From Myxococcota bacterium (lineage in GTDB: Bacteria; Myxococcota_A; UBA9160; UBA6930): 46,982 nt of DNA. How positions within the stretch are numbered: position 1 is the stretch's first letter; the number at the start of each line of letters is the position of its first letter. Position numbers and translations under genes: made by a program. Under the pieces are notes generated by a model, which saw nothing but the letters and a program-made list of their open reading frames with translations, was not told the origin of the DNA and searched no databases. Positions 1-7,531 of this stretch are shown piece after piece. The stretch lies in contig JASJCN010000019.1 in the NCBI GenBank assembly GCA_030065975.1, positions 1 to 46,982 on the forward strand. Reading direction: 5' to 3'.

Positions 1-62
1 TCGGCCTGCTGGAAGGCCTCGGTCCCGATCGAGTCGAGGACGTTCGGGTCGAGCAGGCCCAT
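1..62 (-). CDS. 5' end of an unidentified protein, cut by the window edge
   Basis: A minus-strand ATG at 62 opens a reading frame (MGLLDPNVLDSIG...) that runs off the left edge after 20 codons. It lies 8 bp behind the stop of the nonulosonate synthase gene, so it is probably the next gene of the same operon. Too little is visible to name a family. Confidence 0.5.
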   Translation of the reverse strand, partial: MGLLDPNVLDSIGTEAFQQA

Positions 63-70
63 GGGCAGAG

Positions 71-1564
71 CTACCAGCTCTCGAGGATCGTCTTCCGCTG
101 CATGGGGTCGAGCTCGGCGATGGCGGGGTCGTCGTAGAACGAGTCACCCACGATCGAGGTGGTCGAGATCTCGGCGAAGATCGCGCCGCCCGTGGTGCGG
201 AAGTTGTGGCGCGCGCCGCGCTCGACGAGGAGCTTGTCGCCGGCCTCGAGGTGGTGGGTCACGCCGTTCAGCTCGACCTCGAGATCGCCCCAGAGCAGCC
301 GGAAGGTCTCCTCCTTCTGCTCGTGACGGTGGGTCGGGTGCCGCTGGCCCGGCAGCTGGAGCAGGATCTTCTCGCAGTACTCGCGGTTGATCAGGTTCAC
401 CAGCACGCAGCCCACCTGGCGGAAGCGCTCGAGCCCGTAGTGGTGGGAGATCTCGATGGTGTAGTCGTCGCCGAGCTCGATGCCGGCCTCGTAGATCATG
501 CCCTTGGCGTCGTGGAGGATCCCGCGGAACTCGCTCATCGGGTCTTCGCTGGCGTGCTCGGTCACCGCCTCGCCCGCCGCGTAGTCCTGCGTCGCCACGT
601 GGTGGGCGCGCAGCCGGCCGAACTCGCCGCTCGTGAGCTGGCCGTCCTGGAGCGGCATGGCGAAGAAGACGTCCTCGGGCTGGATCGTCTCGCCCGTCTT
701 GATCGCGCGCTTCGCCCAGACGCCGCGCTGCAGCGAGCGCAGGGAGTCGATCTCCTCCTGGCTCGTGTGCTTGGTCTCGTCGGTGCCGCAGAGGGTGCGC
801 GCGCGCTCGGCGGCCGCCACCCAGGCGTCGGCCTGCTCGGGGTTCACCGAGTAGGCGTTGAGCTTCACGTCGTCGGTGGGGACGCCCATGTGGCGCTCGA
901 CCAGGCGAGCGCCCTTGGCGATGGCGGCCTGCACCACGTCGGTGTCGTCGGGCGCCTCGTGGCCCGAGTAGCCCACCGAGATGTAGGGGTAGCGCTTGAT
1001 CAGCTTGTCCATGAAGCCGAGACACACGTCCTCGGGCGGCGTCGGGTACGTCGACACGCAGTGCATCAGCGCGAACTCGGGCACGCGCTTGCGGAAGAAG
1101 CTCACCAGGTTGTCGATCTCGTAGATCGAGAGGCCTCCGGTGGACGCGACCACGGGCTTGCGCGCGTCGGCCACGGCCTCGAGCAGCGGCCAGTCGGTCG
1201 CCGAGCAGCTCGCGATCTTGATGATCTCGACGCCGAGGTCGAGGCAGGTGCCGACCGACGCCTCGTCGAAGGGGGTGGCCATGGCGACGAGACCCTCGTC
1301 GCGGATGGCGCGCACCAGCTGCCCGAACTCCGCCACGGAGAGCTTCGTGCTCTCGAAGCGGGGCAGGTGCTTCACGTCCTCGCGGCCCTTCCAGTCCGGG
1401 TGGATGAAGCTGTCGAGCTCGCGGAACTGCAGCTTCACCGAGCCACGCACGCGGTGGTTGCGGCTGATGCGGGCCGCGGCCTCGATGATCTTCAGGCCGT
1501 GGGCCACCGATCCCTGGTGGTTGTTGGCCATCTCGAAGACGAAGAGGTCGTTCAACAGACTCAT
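71..1564 (-). CDS. neuB: Nonulosonate (sialic-acid-type) synthase with SAF and C-terminal cupin domains
   Basis: The protein has 497 aa. Residues 1-270 are an NeuB/SpsE-type TIM barrel with the NNHQG segment (14-18), the KLQ strand (44-46) and the ERHMG segment (223-227) that carries the metal-ligand His of this family. Known enzymes condense phosphoenolpyruvate with a hexosamine-type sugar or its 6-phosphate to make a nine-carbon 2-keto acid. Residues about 280-340 are the SAF (antifreeze-like) domain. Residues about 395-470 are an added cupin: G406-x5-H412-x-H414-x4-E419-x6-G426, then G450-x2-H453, so the metal-binding residues are complete. Ordinary NeuB is about 340-350 aa and stops after SAF. 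The cupin may act on the substrate or product, for example as an isomerase, or it may sense sugar; this is inference. The gene sits 42 bp behind the cytidylyltransferase gene. The exact sugar (Neu, Leg, Pse, Kdn) cannot be read from sequence. Confidence 0.88.
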   Translation of the reverse strand: MSLLNDLFVFEMANNHQGSVAHGLKIIEAAARISRNHRVRGSVKLQFRELDSFIHPDWKGREDVKHLPRFESTKLSVAEFGQLVRAIRDEGLVAMATPFDEASVGTCLDLGVEIIKIASCSATDWPLLEAVADARKPVVASTGGLSIYEIDNLVSFFRKRVPEFALMHCVSTYPTPPEDVCLGFMDKLIKRYPYISVGYSGHEAPDDTDVVQAAIAKGARLVERHMGVPTDDVKLNAYSVNPEQADAWVAAAERARTLCGTDETKHTSQEEIDSLRSLQRGVWAKRAIKTGETIQPEDVFFAMPLQDGQLTSGEFGRLRAHHVATQDYAAGEAVTEHASEDPMSEFRGILHDAKGMIYEAGIELGDDYTIEISHHYGLERFRQVGCVLVNLINREYCEKILLQLPGQRHPTHRHEQKEETFRLLWGDLEVELNGVTHHLEAGDKLLVERGARHNFRTTGGAIFAEISTTSIVGDSFYDDPAIAELDPMQRKTILESW

Positions 1565-1566
1565 GT

Positions 1567-1587
1567 GGAAGGTCCTTCCTTGGAAGG
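1567..1587 (-). promoter_or_regulatory. Ribosome-binding site of neuB flanked by two anti-SD copies
   Basis: Read on the minus strand the leader is CCTTCC-AA-GGAAGG-A-CCTTCC-AC-ATG. The central GGAAGG (1574-1579) is the Shine-Dalgarno sequence, 9 nt from the ATG. It can pair with the CCTTCC upstream (CCTTC-CAAG-GAAGG) or the one downstream (GGAAG-GAC-CTTCC). The two 5-bp hairpins are mutually exclusive and both hide the SD. The repeats are directly visible; a regulatory role is inference. Confidence 0.4.
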
Positions 1588-1606
1588 GTTCGAAACGAGA
1601 TCGATC

Positions 1607-2683
1607 TCAGGAATCCGCGGATTCCTCGGAAGCCTGGCCGGGATCACCCGCGACGCCGGCGATCGCGAGCGCCTCGTGGGGGGTGACGAGGCGGTCGTCA
1701 ATATAATAGTCCGCCGCGGGCTTTCCCACGCGGAGGTCGTCGTAGCGGACGCCCCACGAGTCCATCTGCCGGCGCGTGTGCTCGAGCCAGTCCTTGCCCG
1801 AAGCCGAGCCGCGCGCGGTGAAGAGCACCACGCGATGCCCGGCGTCCTTCAGCGCGTTGATGCGGGCGATGTTGTCGCGCAGGGGCTCGCTCTTCGTGTA
1901 GTCGTTGCCCGGCGTCATGCCGGCGAGCACACCGTCCACGTCGCAGACGAAGGTGAGCTCCTTGGCGGGCACCCGGGGCTTTGCAGGCTCGCCCGCCTCC
2001 TCCCGCTCGCGCAGCACCCGCTCGACCGCCCGGAAGTCGGCCTCGGTGTCGATCGAGAGCATGGGCTCGTCGATCACCACGGCACCGGTGCGGGCACCGA
2101 GGATGGTCTTCTGCTCGAGCAGGCACTCGCGGGTGATGGCGTAGGCGGCGCCGTTGCGGTGGTGGACTTGCGTGAGCTGCTGACGCGCGACGATGTCCTT
2201 GCCCCGCTCGTCGAAGAGCGAGAGCCGACCCTCGGCATCGACCTCGAGCTGCTTGAAGGGGTGGGCCTTCGAGTCCGTCGGACTCACGGTCCAGACGGCG
2301 TCGAGATCGCCTTCGACCAGGGCGTCGACCGTGCGCGTCACGTGCTCGGCGCGGCGCAGGGGCGAGGTCGGCTGCAGCATCACCACCACGTCGTAGCGGG
2401 CGCCGTCGTCGCGCTCGGTCTCGACGAGCGCCTCCGTCAACACCTCGAGGTCGCCGATGCGGTCCCCCGAGAGCTCGGGCGAGCGGCGGAAGGGCGCCTC
2501 GAGGCCGGCGTCTTCCGACGCGGTGAGGATGCCGCCGTGATCCGTCGACACCACCGCGCGGTCGACCCACTCGAGCTCGCGAACGAGCGCACCCACGCGC
2601 ACCACGAGCGGCACGCCGAGCACCGGGCGCAGGTTCTTGCGCGGGACGCCCTTGCTGCCGCCCCGTGCGGGAACGACGACCAG
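1607..2683 (-). CDS. neuA: CMP-nonulosonate cytidylyltransferase fused to a HAD phosphatase (non-ATG start)
   Basis: Numbered from CTG at 2683 the protein has 358 aa. Residues 1-235 are a NeuA/KdsB-type cytidylyltransferase: PARGGSKGVPRKN (5-17) is the CTP-binding loop, and QPTSPLR (104-110) and the DTEAD segment (212-216) also fit. It would activate the nonulosonate as its CMP sugar. Residues 242-340 are a HAD domain of the capsule-cluster type, with DVDGV (248-252, catalytic D248/D250), FTARG (288-292), K321 and DD (329-330). It could remove the 9-phosphate before activation, as in the phosphorylated Kdn/Neu pathway (inference). No ATG, GTG or TTG lies in frame between the preceding gene's stop at 2701 and the PARGGSKG loop. 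A GAGGGGG ribosome-binding site (2694-2700) points to ATC at 2686 or CTG at 2683. The first standard start, an internal GTG, would delete the CTP loop. Confidence 0.85.
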   Translation of the reverse strand: MVVVPARGGSKGVPRKNLRPVLGVPLVVRVGALVRELEWVDRAVVSTDHGGILTASEDAGLEAPFRRSPELSGDRIGDLEVLTEALVETERDDGARYDVVVMLQPTSPLRRAEHVTRTVDALVEGDLDAVWTVSPTDSKAHPFKQLEVDAEGRLSLFDERGKDIVARQQLTQVHHRNGAAYAITRECLLEQKTILGARTGAVVIDEPMLSIDTEADFRAVERVLREREEAGEPAKPRVPAKELTFVCDVDGVLAGMTPGNDYTKSEPLRDNIARINALKDAGHRVVLFTARGSASGKDWLEHTRRQMDSWGVRYDDLRVGKPAADYYIDDRLVTPHEALAIAGVAGDPGQASEESADS

Positions 2684-2700
2684 GATGCGACGGCCCCCTC

Positions 2701-3798
2701 TCAGGAGAGCGCTCCGGTGCCGTAGCCGCCGCGGGGATCGATGCGCACGCTGCGGCCCTCGGCCGACGAGCGCAGCGCCGCCGCGATCACGAGCATGGTG
2801 TCGAGGCCGCGCTCGAGGGCGATGGGCGAGTCCGGGTCGGGGCTCCCGCGCTCGACGAGCGCGATCAGGTGGTCGACCTCGGGCTGGAAATCGTCGGGGC
2901 GCGTCTTCTGCACCCGCTCCTCGCGGGTCTCGCCGTCGGCCGACTGCATGCGCACGCCGTCCTCGCCGTCGGCCACGTTGACCTCCCACTCGAGGAAGCC
3001 CTCGCTGCCCTGGAGCCGCACCCACTTGCGCGACGGCTTCGTCACCACGTCCTGGACGATCTGGCCGACGATGCCGGACTCGCTTCGCACCGAGAGCTGG
3101 GCGATGCGGTCGTAGCGCGCGCCGTCCTCCTCGACGGAGTCGAGCATCGCCTGGACCTCGACGATCGGGCCGAGGCCCGCCGCGCGGGCGAAGTGCTGCC
3201 AGATGTTGATGGCGTGGGAGTGCTCGCCGAGCGCACCGCCGCCCCGCTCGGTGTAGCCGAGGTAGGTGTCCTTCGGGCCCGAGAGCCAGGGATGGGCGCC
3301 GAAGATCCCGCCCCAATGCTCGCGGAAGCCTGCCACCAGGGTGGTGACCGAGCCGAGCGGCTGCTCCGCGAGCCACTGCTCGGCCAGGCGGGTGTGCGCG
3401 GTGAGCGTGTGGTTGTAGCCGACGCACACGGCGGTCCCGGCGGCGGCCGCCGCGTCACGCAGCTCGGCGGCGCCCGCGAGGTCGGGGGTGCAGAGCGGCT
3501 TCTCGATCACCATCACCCGGGGCGCGGCCCGCTCGAGCTGCTCCCGTGCGATCGCGAGATGCGAGTCGGGCGGGGTCCCGATCACGACCAGGTCGAAGGC
3601 CTCGTCGGCCACGTCGGCCACGGGCAGAAGGCGGATGGCCGGGTCGAAGGCGCCGTAGCGCTCGGGGTAGATCTCGTTCCGGGTGCGCTCGAGCGCCGCC
3701 GGGTCGACGTCACAGATCGTGACCTCGGCGTCGCGCCGGCGCAGGCCGTGAGCCAGGTGATTGCCGATCGAGCCGGCACCGAAGATCTTGACGCGCAC
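2701..3798 (-). CDS. Gfo/Idh/MocA-family NAD(P)-dependent sugar dehydrogenase
   Basis: The protein has 365 aa and a GTG start, with GAGGT about 9 nt upstream. GAGSIGNH (residues 7-14) is the dinucleotide-binding loop of the N-terminal Rossmann fold, and EKPL (about 99-102) is the family hallmark that contributes the catalytic Lys. The C-terminal half is the alpha/beta domain that binds the sugar (GYNH, and GGGALGEHSHAIN in the middle). The size is normal for the family. Family members oxidise or reduce sugar carbons, often of UDP-amino sugars or free polyols. Here the gene lies directly upstream of the NeuA-HAD gene (14-17 bp), so it probably shapes the precursor or product of the nonulosonate pathway. 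The exact substrate is unknown. The 139 bp between it and the dioxygenase gene contain no recognisable gene. Confidence 0.85.
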   Translation of the reverse strand: MRVKIFGAGSIGNHLAHGLRRRDAEVTICDVDPAALERTRNEIYPERYGAFDPAIRLLPVADVADEAFDLVVIGTPPDSHLAIAREQLERAAPRVMVIEKPLCTPDLAGAAELRDAAAAAGTAVCVGYNHTLTAHTRLAEQWLAEQPLGSVTTLVAGFREHWGGIFGAHPWLSGPKDTYLGYTERGGGALGEHSHAINIWQHFARAAGLGPIVEVQAMLDSVEEDGARYDRIAQLSVRSESGIVGQIVQDVVTKPSRKWVRLQGSEGFLEWEVNVADGEDGVRMQSADGETREERVQKTRPDDFQPEVDHLIALVERGSPDPDSPIALERGLDTMLVIAAALRSSAEGRSVRIDPRGGYGTGALS

Positions 3799-3937
3799 GC
3801 GGGAGCACCTCGCGGATCGGGTCGGCGGGCCCAGGGGCCCGGGGAGGGGCGAAAGCTAACGAAACGAGGGACTTCCGAAGCCTCGCGGCGGGCTCCGCAG
3901 GGGCCCGGCTTGGGGAGTCCTTAATCCCCGAGGGGCC

Positions 3938-4852
3938 TCAGCCGCGCGAGATGGCGAGGCGCTGCAGCTCGTCGAGCCCGCTCCGCAGGGCCGGGAAGCG
4001 CCGCACCTGGAAGGTCGACTCGGTGGGCGCCTCGAGCCTCAGGAACTGGAAGACGAGCACGAGCCGCTCCCGGCGGTTGCCGCGGCTCCCGTAGTGGAGG
4101 CAGCGCGCCGTATCCACGAACGCGCCGGAGCCCGCCGGCCCGATCAGCCGGATCGGTTCGGCCCCCCCAGCGCCGAGGGCCGCCGCATCGTCGAGGCGCC
4201 CGCGGCCCTGGCGCAGCAGCCGGGCCGGGAGCGCGGAGCGGTCGGCGGGCAGGCAGGTGAAGGGGCCCTGGTCCTCGTCCACGTCCGTCAGGTTCACGAA
4301 CACCTTGAGCTGGCGGTAGTCCTCGTTGTCGAGGTGCCAGAGCTGGCTCGAGACCGCGCTCTGGTTCGGCGGCGTCCACCAGAGGGCCGCGCCAGCCAGC
4401 ACCGGCGCCGCGCCGAGATAGCGCGCCGCCGCCTCGACGATCGGCCGCGAGATCATGAAGCGCACGAGCTCGGGCTGGGTCGCGAAATCGTCGCCCGCAA
4501 TCACCGTGCGCAGGAAGTCCTGCTTGTTGGGATTGAACGCCTCGGTCCGGGCTTCGCTCTCCCGCACCAGCCGACGGCAGATCGACAGCACCTCCTCGGT
4601 GCCCGGCAGCTTGCCGGACTCGAAGGGGAGCACGCCCTTCGAGTCGGGGATCTCGAACTCGGGACGCGGGAGCGAGGCGGCCAGCGCGCGGCGGCGCTGC
4701 ACCTGACCCCAGGCGAACGCGGTCTTGGCGCCGCTCAGCCCCGCGTGCACCATCGAACGCGGAAGGTGCAGCCGCTTCCACAGGAGCTTCCGCACGCCGC
4801 GGCCCGGAAGCGTGCGCGGTGCCGCCTGGGTGCGAATCGGTCGCTCAGCCAC
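3938..4852 (-). CDS. Phytanoyl-CoA dioxygenase (PhyH)-like Fe(II)/2-oxoglutarate oxygenase
   Basis: The protein has 304 aa. It carries the 2-His-1-Asp metal triad as WHLDNED (H173, D175) and CLHYGSRGNRRERLVL (H253), with R261 placed to bind 2-oxoglutarate. F-V-N-L-T-D-V-D-E-D-Q-G-P-F-T (185-199) is the typical PhyH core strand. Family members hydroxylate unactivated carbons, and in glycan clusters they can modify sugars or attached acyl chains. The start overlaps the end of the preceding gene by 8 bp (4845-4852), which argues for translational coupling in the same operon. The N-terminal ~60 residues are basic and amphipathic but not a clear signal, so a cytoplasmic site is most likely. The substrate is unknown. 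Confidence 0.75.
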   Translation of the reverse strand: MAERPIRTQAAPRTLPGRGVRKLLWKRLHLPRSMVHAGLSGAKTAFAWGQVQRRRALAASLPRPEFEIPDSKGVLPFESGKLPGTEEVLSICRRLVRESEARTEAFNPNKQDFLRTVIAGDDFATQPELVRFMISRPIVEAAARYLGAAPVLAGAALWWTPPNQSAVSSQLWHLDNEDYRQLKVFVNLTDVDEDQGPFTCLPADRSALPARLLRQGRGRLDDAAALGAGGAEPIRLIGPAGSGAFVDTARCLHYGSRGNRRERLVLVFQFLRLEAPTESTFQVRRFPALRSGLDELQRLAISRG

Positions 4853-6239
4853 GGCGCACCTCGAACACGTTCTCGAAGCGCTGGTCGACCCGAAGACCCG
4901 AGAAGCGACCGAGGGCGCGTCCGTAGGCGGCGATGCGCTCGCGCGCCTCGGACTCGGCGATGCCGGGGAACATGTGCCGCAGGTACACGCGGCTGTTGTG
5001 GTGCCCGGGAATCCGCGCCTCCACCTGACGCACCACGCGGCGTCCGGCGACGAAGGCCCGGGTGGTGAAGCGCGGCAGCCAGGGCGGCGGCTCGGCGATG
5101 CGCGAGCCGGGCGCGAACGCGACGAGCGCGTCCACGATGCGCTCGGAGGCGAAGCCGTCGCGACGCCCGGACACGTACTCGTCGATCAGCTCCTCCTGCT
5201 TGGCCACCTCGTTCGGGTCGGGCACGAAGCGCTTCTCCACGTGAGCCTGCACCAGCTCGACGAGGGCCTCGTCGGAGAAGGCGCGCCGCGACATCAGGTT
5301 GGGCAGCTGCAGGTCGAAGCGCTCCGAGACGACGGGCTGATAGGCGATCGCGGGGCGCCCGAGCAGGTAGGCCTCGACGGCCGTGGTGCAACCGTTGTGG
5401 ACCACGGCATCCGCAGCCAGGATCCAGGGCACGACGCTTCCCTCGTGGAGCACCCGCACGTTGTCGCGGCCCCGAGCGACCTCGTGCCAGGTCTCCTGGC
5501 GCTCGGACGGATGGGGCCGCACCACCAGCGTGTGGCCGCCGAGGGCGTCGGCGAGACGCGGCACCAGCTGCTTGAACGCATCGAAGAGAGCGGCCTTGTG
5601 AGCCGCGAGGCCGGTGTCGAGGTCGTCTCCCGAGCGGCCGCTGCCGCCGGCATCGAGCTGCTTCTTCTGGCGGCTCCCGCTCGGCAGGTAGTGGTTCATG
5701 CGGCTGAAGTTGGTGTTCAGCAGCACGAAGGGCCCGAGCCGCTCGCGCAGGGCCGCGACGGCCGGGTCGTGCAGGCCGCGCAGCTCCGGCCGCAGCAGAT
5801 CCATCCGGGCGTTGCCCACCGCGTGGATCGGTGCGCCGTGGTAGTCCGGGCACTCGCGCCACACCCGCGCGTTCTCGGAGCCCCAGGCCAGCAGCAGGTC
5901 GGCGCCGCGAAGCGTCGCGCCGTGCACCTTCGCGTGCAGGTAGGACTCGGGCGAGGGCCAGACGAGGCCCTCCTCGTCGCCGCACACGACCGCGTGGCCG
6001 AGCCGCCGCAGCGTCTGATAGGCGACGCGATTGCGGACGGTCAGGCTCTTCGAGAGGTAGATGCCGCGCGGGAAGGCGCCGATGCAGCGGTCGAGCTCCT
6101 TCTTCGCACCGACCACCACGCGAAAGCCCCGCTCGGCGGCGAAGGCGGCGAGCAGGAGCTTGGCATCGAGCTCCCGGGCCTGGGTCTCACAAGGCAGCAG
6201 CAGCGTCGTGCCCACGGGCGGGGCGGCCTTCGTGCTCAT
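4845..6239 (-). CDS. Surface carbohydrate biosynthesis protein (capsule/LPS polymer enzyme, GT-B-like)
   Basis: The protein has 464 aa. It resembles the 'surface carbohydrate biosynthesis' group, related to capsule KpsC/KpsS and CDP-glycerol-transferase folds. RPHPSE (241-246) and HNGCTTAVEAYLLGRPAIAY (281-300) match the nucleotide-sugar/CMP-sugar pocket of GT-B enzymes, where the HNG..T..EA segment closes on the donor. The first 20 residues (TTLLLPCETQARELDAK) are the usual opening of this group. The ATG at 6239 overlaps the sulfotransferase stop by 4 bp (ATGA). Because the operon makes a CMP-sugar, a transferase using CMP-nonulosonate is a reasonable guess, though no motif proves the donor. 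Confidence 0.7.
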   Translation of the reverse strand: MSTKAAPPVGTTLLLPCETQARELDAKLLLAAFAAERGFRVVVGAKKELDRCIGAFPRGIYLSKSLTVRNRVAYQTLRRLGHAVVCGDEEGLVWPSPESYLHAKVHGATLRGADLLLAWGSENARVWRECPDYHGAPIHAVGNARMDLLRPELRGLHDPAVAALRERLGPFVLLNTNFSRMNHYLPSGSRQKKQLDAGGSGRSGDDLDTGLAAHKAALFDAFKQLVPRLADALGGHTLVVRPHPSERQETWHEVARGRDNVRVLHEGSVVPWILAADAVVHNGCTTAVEAYLLGRPAIAYQPVVSERFDLQLPNLMSRRAFSDEALVELVQAHVEKRFVPDPNEVAKQEELIDEYVSGRRDGFASERIVDALVAFAPGSRIAEPPPWLPRFTTRAFVAGRRVVRQVEARIPGHHNSRVYLRHMFPGIAESEARERIAAYGRALGRFSGLRVDQRFENVFEVRRG

Positions 6240-7207
6240 CGCGATCCGGGGCTTGCGGCGGCCGCCTCGAGGGCATCGTGGTAGCCGTAGGCCGGGGAGA
6301 GCTGGTCGCGGACCAGCGCCTCCATCGTCGCGATCTGCTCGGGCGAGAAGTAGTCGCGATAGCCGCCGACCTTGCCGCGCCGGACCTTGAAGGAGTCGGG
6401 GTCGTCGGGATCGCGCGGCTGGAGCCGCTTGTTGCCGTAGAAGTCGCTGCGCTCGAGCTCCTTCAGCTTGTCGAAGCTCGTGAACTCGACGGCGGCCTCG
6501 ATCTCGCTGGCCGAGAAGGGCGCCTGCAGGAACTCGGCCGCCTTCCCCACGCTCTCGACGGGACGCGCGCGCAGGTCCTCGTAGCGGAGCACCAGGTGCC
6601 GCGGCAGGCCGCGCACGACCTCTTCCCACCCGTTCAGGTACTCGATCACCGAGCGGATGCCGAGCGGCCCGTTCATCACGAAATCGAACATCTCGTGGTC
6701 GCCTTCCACGCCGTAGAGCTCGCGCTTGTGGTCGCTTGCGCGCTTGGTCGACTGGAAGTACTCGGAGACGGCGACGTCGCAGGGGTGGCGGACCAGGAAG
6801 AAGGCCTTCTTGTCGCGGAAGCGCTCCTGCCAGCCGGGCGTCGCCAGCCGCTCGCGAAGGTAGTAGCCGTGGGTGAAGAGCACGCGCGGGATCGCCGGAT
6901 CCTGGGCGTGGAAGTTGTCGAACTCGATCAGCTGGGCCTCGGGAAGCCCGTAGCGCTGCTGGTAGAGCCGCGACAGCATGGCGCGCACCCAGGTGCGACC
7001 GCTCTTGGCGCGGGAGAGCACCATCACGTCGCAGCGCCTGGCCTTGCGGACCTCCTTGTAGGAGCGCAGGCGGTGGGCGATGGCGGTGCGGACGGCTCGC
7101 GAAACCCCCGAAGGGGGGGCCGGGGCGTGGGTCTCGGCGGCGGTCATCAGGCGCCAGAGTGCCACTGCACCCGGGTCCGTCAACGGAGGGAGCCGCCCCG
7201 CCTTCAT
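6236..7207 (-). CDS. PAPS-dependent sulfotransferase, first gene of the glycan operon
   Basis: The protein has 323 aa. LSRAKSGRTWVRAML (64-78) is the 5'-phosphosulfate-binding loop, and FLVRHPCDVAVSEYFQS (137-153) is the 3'-phosphate-binding segment of Sulfotransfer_1/3 proteins. It should transfer sulfate from PAPS to a hydroxyl, probably on the glycan or glycolipid made by the operon. I chose ATG 7207 because GGGGAAGG lies 7 nt upstream. An in-frame ATG at 7147 is the alternative and would remove 20 residues. The C-terminal tail (NKRLQPRD...KVRRGKVGGYR...YGYHD) is closely shared with the plus-strand sulfotransferase at 12424-13356, so the two are paralogues. The stop overlaps the next start by 4 bp. 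Confidence 0.85.
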   Translation of the reverse strand: MKAGRLPPLTDPGAVALWRLMTAAETHAPAPPSGVSRAVRTAIAHRLRSYKEVRKARRCDVMVLSRAKSGRTWVRAMLSRLYQQRYGLPEAQLIEFDNFHAQDPAIPRVLFTHGYYLRERLATPGWQERFRDKKAFFLVRHPCDVAVSEYFQSTKRASDHKRELYGVEGDHEMFDFVMNGPLGIRSVIEYLNGWEEVVRGLPRHLVLRYEDLRARPVESVGKAAEFLQAPFSASEIEAAVEFTSFDKLKELERSDFYGNKRLQPRDPDDPDSFKVRRGKVGGYRDYFSPEQIATMEALVRDQLSPAYGYHDALEAAAASPGSR

Positions 7208-7531
7208 CGATTCGCCTTCCCCACGGGGCATTCGCCCGGCGGGCTTCCCGGATGAAGCGGAGCCGAAGGCCGAGTGCGCAAGTTTGGCAAAGCCCCGCCT
7301 CGGAGAATTCCCGAAGCCCTGGCGATCAGGTACCTTGCGGTCCCCCGCCGGGACGCGGCCGCGTGTCCGGCCGGGATCAGAGGTCGGAAACCCGAGCGCC
7401 TCGCATCCATCCAAGGTGGCGACGGCGAAACGCTTTCCCAGAAGCCCGCGAGCCTGGTCCGAGCCGAGCGCTCGATGCGTTCGATGACAACGGGGCTCGA
7501 ACCACAGGATCGACCCCGATCCGGATCGGCC
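7208..7531. promoter_or_regulatory. Divergent intergenic region between glycan operon and GT/ELM1 fusion
   Basis: These 324 bp separate two divergent transcription units, so they must carry the promoter of the minus-strand sulfotransferase operon and that of the plus-strand fusion gene. I see no convincing sigma-70 boxes, palindromic operator or small gene. Part of the stretch could be coding if the fusion protein starts earlier: in-frame ATGs occur at about 7474-7485. Confidence 0.4.

Noticed and set aside
206-2725. A long open reading frame (839 codons) on the plus strand opposite neuB and neuA
   Set aside because: It is antisense to confident genes and has low-complexity composition typical of shadow frames in GC-rich DNA.
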